Shown here: piece by piece, positions 58,494-64,000 of the stretch | How the letters are laid out: each line of letters begins with the position of its first letter | Numbering within the stretch: the first letter of the stretch is position 1 | Assembly (NCBI GenBank): GCA_051001455.1 | Contig: JBPCNH010000030.1 | Location: 1 to 64,000, forward strand | Source of the DNA: JBPCNH01 sp051001455 | GTDB taxonomy: Bacteria; Actinomycetota; CADDZG01; WHSQ01 | Length of the DNA stretch: 64,000 bases | Direction: 5' to 3' | Program-made: the position numbers and the translations under genes | Notes under the pieces: model-generated | Databases searched by the model: none | Told to the model about the DNA's origin: nothing | Seen by the model: the letters and a program-made list of their open reading frames with translations, nothing else

Positions 58494-59141
58494 ATGCGAG
58501 GGGTCGAGGACTACCTGGAGGAGATAAAGCGGCTCGAGGAAGACGGGGACCGGATCACGGCCACCGTCCTAGCGAGGACCCTCGACGTCTCCCTCCCGAG
58601 TGCCTCCGAGATGCTGAAACGGTTGGCCGGCGAGGGCTATCTGACCAGGGAACAAGGCGGAACCATCCTGCTCACTCCCGACGGGCGGCGGCTCGCTCAC
58701 ACGATGCTGAGGCGGCACCGGCTGGTCGAGTGCCTCCTGGTCGAAAAGCTCGGCATGGCCTGGCATGAGGTGCACGGGGAGGCACACAAGATCGAGCACG
58801 CCATCTCTGCCCGGGTCGAGGAGGCCATGGCCAAGGCTCTCGACTACCCCGATTACTGCCCCCACGGCCATCCGATCTGCCCGGTGGACCTCCGACAGCT
58901 CCGCCGTCTGAGCGATCTGGAAGCAGGCGAGTCGGGGACGATCGCACAGATATCCGAGGTCAAGGAGGAAGTCCTCCCTTACCTCGACCAGATGGGCGTG
59001 CGCCCCGGGGTGACGATCGGCGTCAAGGACATCGCTCCGATGGAGGGCCCGATGACGATCGAAACGTCCGAGGGGTCGATGTCACTCGGGCGTGAATTGG
59101 CGATCCTCGTGCGGGTATCGGCTGAAGACCCGATCTCGTAG
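58494..59141 (+). CDS. DtxR/MntR-family metal-dependent regulator
   Basis: A 215-residue protein: N-terminal winged HTH (VEDYLEEIKRLEEDGDRITATVLARTLDVSLPSASEMLKRLAGEGYL), metal and dimer region (MLRRHRLVECLLVEKLGMAWHEVHGEAHKIEHAIS, DYCPHGHPICP) and a C-terminal FeoA/SH3-like domain (LPYLDQMGVRPGVTIGVKDIAP). Cys and His residues for metals are present. It probably represses manganese or iron uptake. ATG at 58494; the longer open frame starts inside the M23 gene region. Confidence 0.92.
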   Translation: MRGVEDYLEEIKRLEEDGDRITATVLARTLDVSLPSASEMLKRLAGEGYLTREQGGTILLTPDGRRLAHTMLRRHRLVECLLVEKLGMAWHEVHGEAHKIEHAISARVEEAMAKALDYPDYCPHGHPICPVDLRQLRRLSDLEAGESGTIAQISEVKEEVLPYLDQMGVRPGVTIGVKDIAPMEGPMTIETSEGSMSLGRELAILVRVSAEDPIS

Positions 59142-59149
59142 CGCGCCGC

Positions 59150-60292
59150 TCAGAGTCCGGAGATCTTGCTCACGATCTCTTTCATGATCTCCGAAGTGCC
59201 TCCGCCGATCGGACCGAGGCGCGCGTCGCGGTAGATACGTTCTGCCGCGGCACCCGCCGTGTAACCCGCCCCTCCATGCACCTGCATACACATGTCGGCG
59301 GTTTCGACGAAGAGTTCGCTCGTCAGCAGCTTCGCCATGGCAGCTTCCCTGGTCGCGTCCTCTCCGGATTGGAACTTGATGAGGGCTCGATAGGTGAGCG
59401 CCTGTGCGGCCGCTATGCGCGTCATCATGTCTGCGAAGCGGTGACGCCATATCTGGAAGCTCGCAACGGAGCGACCGAACGCTTGCCGCTCCTTGGCGTA
59501 GTCGATACTCAACTCCAGCGTGCGACGGGCGCCTTCTGCCTGGGCCAAGGCCATAACCAGTCGTTCCCACGCGAAGTTCTGCATGATCGCGTAGAAACCG
59601 CTTCCTACCTCGCCCAGGCGCGCCGCGTCGGGTACCCGCAATCCGCTGAAGTACAGCTGACCCGTTTGGCTCGGTCGCCATCCCATCATGTGCATGCGAT
59701 CGGCTTGGAAACCGGGCGTCGTCGTCTCCACGACGAAGAGCGTGATGCCGGCATGCCCTGCATCGGCATCGGTCTTAGCGGCAACGACCACGACATCCGC
59801 CCACGCCCCGTTCGTGATGAAGGTCTTGGAGCCGTCGATGACCCACTCATCCTGCTCGGGGTGCGCCGTGGTACGTATGGCAGCAACGTCGGACCCGGTA
59901 TCTGGCTCCGTCACCGCCAGCGCACCGATCGACTCGCCGCGCAACATGGGGCCGAGCCATCGCTGATGCTGCCCGGGATTCCCGAAGCGATAGATGTATA
60001 GGCACGCGAGATCCTTGTGCGCGCCGAGCGATGCGGCCGTACCGCCGGATGCACAGCCCGTCAGCTCTTCGGTGACGACTGCGTCGGCGAGGTAATCGGG
60101 CCCGCTACCCCCGACATCAGCGGGGTACTTCATCCCGAACAGACCCAGCTTTCCGGCTTTCGAGAAGATCTCCCGTGGGAATCCCTCTTCAGCTTCCCAG
60201 GTCGCCGCGTTCGGAGCTAGCTCCTTGGCGACGAAGGCGCGCACGGTGGCGCGCAGCTCGTCGTGCTCGGAAGAGAAAGGCCACGCAGCCAT
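59150..60292 (-). CDS. Acyl-CoA dehydrogenase (first copy)
   Basis: A 380-residue FAD enzyme. Family blocks: AVTEPDTGSDVAAIRTTA, WVIDGSKTFITNGAWADVVVV, RQAFGRSVASFQIWRHRFADM, QVHGGAGYTAGAAAERIYRDARLGPIGGGTSEIMKEIVSK. The Tyr/Arg/Ala-rich N-terminal part (SSEHDELRATVRAFVAKEL) is standard. Substrate chain length unknown. Its order with the 56-residue ORF and the second copy suggests a fatty acid oxidation locus. Confidence 0.94.
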   Translation of the reverse strand: MAAWPFSSEHDELRATVRAFVAKELAPNAATWEAEEGFPREIFSKAGKLGLFGMKYPADVGGSGPDYLADAVVTEELTGCASGGTAASLGAHKDLACLYIYRFGNPGQHQRWLGPMLRGESIGALAVTEPDTGSDVAAIRTTAHPEQDEWVIDGSKTFITNGAWADVVVVAAKTDADAGHAGITLFVVETTTPGFQADRMHMMGWRPSQTGQLYFSGLRVPDAARLGEVGSGFYAIMQNFAWERLVMALAQAEGARRTLELSIDYAKERQAFGRSVASFQIWRHRFADMMTRIAAAQALTYRALIKFQSGEDATREAAMAKLLTSELFVETADMCMQVHGGAGYTAGAAAERIYRDARLGPIGGGTSEIMKEIVSKISGL

Positions 60293-60356
60293 CCCGGGAG
60301 CGTAGCCGCTCGCGTAGATACTCCGGCAAGGGACGCCGTCGGTGGCTGTTGCCCGC

Positions 60357-60527
60357 TTAAGAGTCGTCCCTCTCGATGACCACCAGAAACGAGTCTGCCG
60401 CGACCCGGCCCTCCTGGTCGACGGCGGCGATCGTGTAGACGTACGTGCCGCTCTCTAGCCCTTCCGGGAGCTCCGCAGATGCCAACCAGGACGACCCGGC
60501 ATGCTCCACGCTACCCATCAGGTTCAC
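60357..60527 (-). CDS. Possible 56-residue β-sandwich fragment protein
   Basis: An open frame beginning GTG at 60527 with GGAG five bases upstream: VNLMGSVEHAGSSWLASAELPEGLESGTYVY, TIAAVDQEGRVAADSFLVVIERDDS. The pattern is like the last strands of an Ig/CopC-type β-sandwich. The frame stays open upstream to the stop codon of the second dehydrogenase gene, so it may be the 3' remnant of a longer gene. It lies between two acyl-CoA dehydrogenase genes in the same direction. Confidence 0.4.
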   Translation of the reverse strand: MNLMGSVEHAGSSWLASAELPEGLESGTYVYTIAAVDQEGRVAADSFLVVIERDDS

Positions 60528-60560
60528 GAGATCTCCGTTCAGTGCAATGGTTAGACCCCT

Positions 60561-61712
60561 CTAGCCGAGGAGGGTGCGGGCGATGATCATCTTCTGGATC
60601 TCGGACGTGCCGCCACCGATCGAGATCAGTTTGGCGTCTCGGATCGAGCGTTCGACGGGATACTCCTTGATGTAGCCGTAGCCGCCGAAGATCTGAGTGG
60701 CTTCAAGCGCGTTCTTCATCGCCGCCTCCGCTATGAAGAGCTTCGCGACGCTCGCCTCGGCTTGGTGCGGCAGGCCCTCTTGCTTCATCCACGCCGCCTT
60801 GTAAAGAAGAAGGCGCGAGGCGTCGTAGTTGGCCTTCATCTCGGCGATCTTGTGCTGTATGGCTTGATGCTTCGATATGGGCTTGCCGAAAGCCTTGCGT
60901 TCCTTGGCATAGGCGATGGCGCCATCGAGAGACGCCTTCATTCCCCCGATCGAGGAGGCGATCATCACGGTGCGCTCCCAGTCGAAACATTCGAACGCGA
61001 CCTGCCACAGCGCGGCGCCCTCTTGACCCAGCATGCTCGCCGCAGGTACGCGGCAATCATCGAAGTGCAACAGCGACAGCGGCGAGGAGCGGGTCCCCAT
61101 CTTGTCGAGATCGCGCCCCACGGAGAAACCTTCGGTGCCCTTCTCGACGATGAACGCGCTGACGCCCTGACCCGAACCCGCTCCCGGATCCGTTACCGCG
61201 AGGACGATGACGGTGTCCGCGATCGATCCGTTGGTGATGAAGATCTTGGAACCGTTGATGATCCAATCGTCGCCGTCACGGCGCGCCGAGCACTTGATGC
61301 CCGCCGCGTCGGAGCCCGCCTCCGGCTCGGTGATGGCCATGGCTCCGATGAACTCCCCGGAGCAGAGTTTGGGGAGGTAACGCTGCTTCTGCTCCTCGGT
61401 GCCGTGCAGCCAGATGGGAACCGTGCCGATAGTGATGTGTGCACCTACGGACAAGCTGAGTCCGCCGTCGTGCCCGCCTTCCGAAAGTGCTTCGAGCGCG
61501 AGGCAGGTAGTGACGATGTCTGCACCCGATCCGCCGTACTCCTCAGGGACGGGAAGGCCGAGGATGCCGAAGTCGCCCAGCTTGTCCCACAGGGCGCGAT
61601 CGAAGTGACTCTCGACATCGCGTTCATGTGCTCCGGGCTCGACGACCTCGGCCGCGAACGCCATCACCGACTTGTAGAACGCCTCTTGCTCGGACGTATG
61701 CCTGAAGTCCAT
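60561..61712 (-). CDS. Acyl-CoA dehydrogenase (second copy)
   Basis: A 383-residue FAD enzyme: HTSEQEAFYKSVMAFAAEVV, MAITEPEAGSDAAGIKCSA, DDWIINGSKIFITNGSIADTVIV, RKAFGKPISKHQAIQHKIAEM, QIFGGYGYIKEYPVERSIRDAKLISIGGGTSEIQKMIIARTLLG. The catalytic Glu is likely in the EYPVERSIRD segment. It differs clearly from the first copy (only about a third identical by eye), so substrates probably differ. Confidence 0.94.
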   Translation of the reverse strand: MDFRHTSEQEAFYKSVMAFAAEVVEPGAHERDVESHFDRALWDKLGDFGILGLPVPEEYGGSGADIVTTCLALEALSEGGHDGGLSLSVGAHITIGTVPIWLHGTEEQKQRYLPKLCSGEFIGAMAITEPEAGSDAAGIKCSARRDGDDWIINGSKIFITNGSIADTVIVLAVTDPGAGSGQGVSAFIVEKGTEGFSVGRDLDKMGTRSSPLSLLHFDDCRVPAASMLGQEGAALWQVAFECFDWERTVMIASSIGGMKASLDGAIAYAKERKAFGKPISKHQAIQHKIAEMKANYDASRLLLYKAAWMKQEGLPHQAEASVAKLFIAEAAMKNALEATQIFGGYGYIKEYPVERSIRDAKLISIGGGTSEIQKMIIARTLLG

Positions 61713-61723
61713 CTAGCGCCGCA

Positions 61724-62113
61724 CTACTCGAACGACCGCTGGAGACGGAGACCGAGGAGACAGGCCCCACCTGCGGCCGCGAGGCTCAACCAGCGACGGA
61801 ACGGCGGCAGGTCTCGGAAATTGGCGAGCGTGCCCAGGGCATCGGTCCCGTCGGCTACCACCTGCGCCTGAATCCAGCGCTTCACCGGCTCGTCGCGTTC
61901 CAGAGCCAACAAGGTACCGAGCCCTATCGCCACATCCCGCGCGCCCAAGCTTCGGGTTGCCAACGAGGTTGCCGTCGTCCTCGTGCGCTCACCCGTCCAC
62001 GCGCGGACGAATCTCTTCGGCGCGATGAATGCGGCAACTCCGACAGCAACGCGCCCCAGGGAAAGAGCGCGGACGAGATCCTCATCACTGAGCTCTAGCT
62101 CTACGTCAGCCAT
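61724..62113 (-). CDS. Small membrane protein, unknown
   Basis: A 129-residue protein with hydrophobic segments near VRALSLGRVAVGVAAFIA, ARDVAIGLGTLLAL and WLSLAAAGGACLLGL, an acidic N-terminal tip and basic linkers. I do not recognise a family. It overlaps the Nudix gene by 8 bp at its start. Confidence 0.65.
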   Translation of the reverse strand: MADVELELSDEDLVRALSLGRVAVGVAAFIAPKRFVRAWTGERTRTTATSLATRSLGARDVAIGLGTLLALERDEPVKRWIQAQVVADGTDALGTLANFRDLPPFRRWLSLAAAGGACLLGLRLQRSFE

Positions 62114-62609
62114 CCTCCAGTGCCCTCCTCAATAACTCGCGGTCATGCGGCCAGGCGAAGTCGGCATCGGCCAGCTCGCCTTTCTCTAGCCACAAGATCT
62201 CGGCCACATCATCAGCCGGTTCCGGATCTCCCGAAACCCAGCGGGCCTTGAAACCGAGTGCCAGGACCATGTCACCTTCATCCCCGTATCGGTGCGGGAC
62301 CATCGAAACGCAATCGGCCATCTCGGTCTCGATCTCTATGCCCAACTCCTCGCGAACCTCGCGCTTCAAGCCATCCACGGGGTGCTCGTCGGGGCCCAGG
62401 AATCCGCCGGGTACGTCTAGCCTGCCCTTCTCGGGGTCGCGCGCCCGCACGGTTACCAGGGCCCGGCCGGCCTTGACGATGGCTGCTCCGGCGGTTGGGG
62501 CCATATTGCGATACCAGGACCTGCCGCAACTACCACAGGCAGCCCCGCCTTCGGGATCGGGATCCTCTAAGGACGCGCTGCAGGCGGGGCAGAAGCGGAA
62601 CGGCTTCAT
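62106..62609 (-). CDS. Nudix hydrolase with zinc ribbon
   Basis: A 167-residue protein. N-terminal zinc ribbon FCPACS..ACGSCG, then a Nudix box GGFLGPDEHPVDGLKREVREELGIEIE. It hydrolyses a nucleoside diphosphate linked to another moiety; the zinc ribbon form resembles NudC/ADP-ribose-type enzymes. Overlaps the adenosyltransferase gene by ATGA. Confidence 0.9.
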   Translation of the reverse strand: MKPFRFCPACSASLEDPDPEGGAACGSCGRSWYRNMAPTAGAAIVKAGRALVTVRARDPEKGRLDVPGGFLGPDEHPVDGLKREVREELGIEIETEMADCVSMVPHRYGDEGDMVLALGFKARWVSGDPEPADDVAEILWLEKGELADADFAWPHDRELLRRALEDG

Positions 62610-63163
62610 CGTTGCCGGGAGGGTTCCGCTCTAGTGCCGCGCTCGGCTTCCTCGAAACGCGCGCATGCGAACAGCAGGTCGCTCACTCTGTTGAGGTAGC
62701 GCAGGATCTCGGGGTCCGCGACCAGGCCCTCTCTATCGAGTGCTACGGCCTGTCTCTCGGCCCGCCGGATCGTCGAACGAGCCACGTCGAGTCCTGCCGA
62801 CGACATGAGCGCCCCGGGAAGGATGAACTCCTGTGGCAGAGGGTGCTTCTCCAGCAACCTGTCGATGTCTTTCTCTGCCTGCTCGGTCATATCCGGAGAT
62901 ACCTTGGAAACACCTTCTTGGAGTTTGTCCTGATTCTCGGAACTGGTCGCCAATTGCGCTCCGACCAGGAACATCTCACGCTGGATCCGGATCACGATGG
63001 CCTCGACCTGCTCGCCCAACCCTGCAGCGCGCGCCAGACCGAGCGCCGAAACGGTCTCGTCCAAGGTCCCGTAGACCTCGGTCCGGAGGTCGGCTTTCGA
63101 AACGCGGCCCCCATAGAGGAGACCGGTTGTCCCGTCATCACCCTTTTTCGTATAGATCCTCAT
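62606..63163 (-). CDS. pduO: Cob(I)alamin adenosyltransferase (PduO type)
   Basis: A 185-residue enzyme that adenosylates cobalamin to make AdoCbl. ATP-binding TKKGDDGTTGLLYGGRVSKADLR and YGTLDETVSALGLARA are at the N terminus; IQREMFLVGAQLATS and FILPGALMSSAGLDVARSTIRRAERQAVAL match the trimeric PduO fold. AdoCbl-dependent enzymes are not in this window. Confidence 0.95.
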   Translation of the reverse strand: MRIYTKKGDDGTTGLLYGGRVSKADLRTEVYGTLDETVSALGLARAAGLGEQVEAIVIRIQREMFLVGAQLATSSENQDKLQEGVSKVSPDMTEQAEKDIDRLLEKHPLPQEFILPGALMSSAGLDVARSTIRRAERQAVALDREGLVADPEILRYLNRVSDLLFACARFEEAERGTRAEPSRQR

Positions 63164-63280
63164 ACGTCCAAGACACTATCCGTCCATGAGTCGGATGGCC
63201 CTATCGGTAACCATGCCCTCTCTATATGCTCCCTGGATGGGTCCCTAGCAGATGGGACCGCGTATACGGGAGGTCCTAAG

Positions 63281-64000
63281 TTGAGCAAACTCCGACGGCC
63301 CTGGCTGGCCGCTCTTCTCATGGTGGTAGCCCTTTTCGCGGCAGCGTGCGCAGAAGAAGCGGACGATCCAGACCCCGCCGCGGGTGAAACGGAGGCAACA
63401 GAAGACGTCGATTTCCTCGCTTGTCAGGTCACCGATACGGGCGGAGTCGACGACAAGTCCTTCAACCAGACCGCCTATGCAGGTCTCGAGCGTGCAGAGA
63501 GCGAGCTCGGCGTCGAGATCGCCTTTCTCGAGTCCCAAACGCCGAACGATTTCGAGCCCAACATCAACGCGTTCATCGATCAAGGCTGCGACCTGATCGT
63601 CACGGTCGGGTTCCTCCTCGGCGACGCCACCGCGGCAGCGGCCGAAGCCAATCCCAATACCAAGTTCGCCATCGTCGACGTGGACTTCTTCGACTTCGAA
63701 GCGGGCGAGGACATCACCTTCGAAAACGCCAAGGAGCTGACCTTCCAAACAGACCAGGCAGCATTCCTCGCCGGTTACCTCGCCGCGGGGATGACCGAGA
63801 CCGGCAAGCTCGGAACCTTTGGTGGCATCAACATTCCACCGGTCACCATCTTCATGAACGGTTTCGAGGAGGGGATGGATCACTACAACAAGCAGAAGGA
63901 CGCCGACGTAGAGCTCCTCGGCTGGGATTCGGGCAAGCAGGATGGACTCTTCACCGGCGATTTCGAGAACCAGGACAACGGTCGCAACACTGCAGAGTCG
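63281..64000 (+). CDS. BMP-family ABC transporter substrate-binding lipoprotein (partial)
   Basis: At least 240 residues, open at the window end. TTG at 63281 with GGGAGG seven bases upstream; lipoprotein signal MSKLRRPWLAALLMVVALFAAAC, then CQVTDTGGVDDKSFNQTAYAGLERAESELGV, DQGCDLIVTVGFLLGDATAAAAEANPNTKFAIVDVD, TFQTDQAAFLAGYLAAGMTETGKLGTFGGINIPPVTIFMNGFEEGMDHYN. This is the Med/BMP family binding nucleosides or related solutes; permease and ATPase genes would be expected downstream. Confidence 0.92.
   Translation, partial: MSKLRRPWLAALLMVVALFAAACAEEADDPDPAAGETEATEDVDFLACQVTDTGGVDDKSFNQTAYAGLERAESELGVEIAFLESQTPNDFEPNINAFIDQGCDLIVTVGFLLGDATAAAAEANPNTKFAIVDVDFFDFEAGEDITFENAKELTFQTDQAAFLAGYLAAGMTETGKLGTFGGINIPPVTIFMNGFEEGMDHYNKQKDADVELLGWDSGKQDGLFTGDFENQDNGRNTAES

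Noticed and set aside
63245..63883. 212-codon minus-strand frame
   Set aside because: Antisense to the BMP-family lipoprotein, which has a signal peptide, family motifs and a ribosome site.

Overview
The window is GC-rich chromosomal DNA of an actinobacterium (Actinomycetota) outside the classical Streptomyces/Mycobacterium type. The actinobacterial signs are a MshA-like glycosyltransferase (mycothiol), a small ribosomal protein bS22 next to an excisionase-type HTH gene and proC, a rex-hemACDB cluster, a MarP-like membrane protease, an RsiG-type c-di-GMP anti-sigma factor and an F420-type LLM oxidoreductase. As I recall it, the order XRE regulator/HBHA - mshA - proC - HTH - bS22 - galE-like - acyltransferase - hem genes resembles the Rv0474-Rv0512 region of Mycobacterium tuberculosis. 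Against a classical actinobacterium, cytochrome c maturation is System I (ccmABCDEFH) and cytochrome b is split as in b6f complexes. I see no rRNA, tRNA, CRISPR array, insertion sequence or prophage. Genes are densely packed with many 4-bp ATGA/GTGA overlaps.

Layout. 0-0.3 kb: tandem repeats. 0.3-3.8 kb: membrane cupredoxin, polyprenyl diphosphate synthase, lipoproteins. 3.8-13.2 kb: heme-copper oxidase block, with ctaA-ctaB on the plus strand and, on the minus strand, an operon ctaC-ctaD-ctaE-subunit IV-ctaG-cupredoxin-ctaG, then tlpA and a second subunit III. 13.3-22.2 kb: c-type cytochrome maturation (ccmE-F-H, accessory genes, ccmA-B, an M15 peptidase lipoprotein, ccmC and a 46-codon ccmD). 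22.3-27.6 kb: a quinol:cytochrome c reductase operon containing a dicluster ferredoxin, cytochrome b6-type and subunit IV-type proteins, Rieske protein, diheme cytochrome c and small membrane proteins. 27.7-35.1 kb: a trans-sulfuration enzyme, then the minus-strand rex-hemA-hemC-hemD-hemB-hemL heme pathway with a perfect Rex operator. 35.2-40.5 kb: ccdA-tlpA, a Crp/Fnr regulator, acyl-CoA ligase, a TIM-barrel protein and a receiver-only response regulator. 40.6-51.2 kb: the housekeeping group of acyltransferase, epimerase, SAM hydrolase, bS22, Clp1-like kinase, HTH protein, SDR, MarP-like protease, AcuC-like deacetylase, proC and proline dehydrogenase. 51.4-64 kb: cell envelope and regulation (MshA-like, FemAB-like, HBHA-like, XRE, RsiG, M23, DtxR/MntR), acyl-CoA dehydrogenases, Nudix hydrolase, cobalamin adenosyltransferase and a BMP-family lipoprotein cut by the window end.

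How the genes work together. The first 37 kb is close to a full aerobic respiratory toolkit. HemA-D, HemB and HemL make the tetrapyrrole, CtaB and CtaA convert protoheme to heme A, CtaG proteins and cupredoxins serve copper, CcdA/TlpA/Ccm attach heme to c-type cytochromes, and the products are a b6f-like quinol:cytochrome c reductase and a caa3-type oxidase. Rex (NADH/NAD+ sensor) and a Crp/Fnr protein are the evident local regulators. The most notable points are: a repeated cytoplasmic N-terminal motif shared by a cupredoxin and the cytochrome subunit IV; a conserved heme ci cysteine and a dicluster ferredoxin in the bc operon; a CcmE with CxxxF in place of the usual heme-binding motifs; a two-motif RsiG; and several overlooked tiny genes (CcmD, bS22, 56-aa and 33-aa ORFs).
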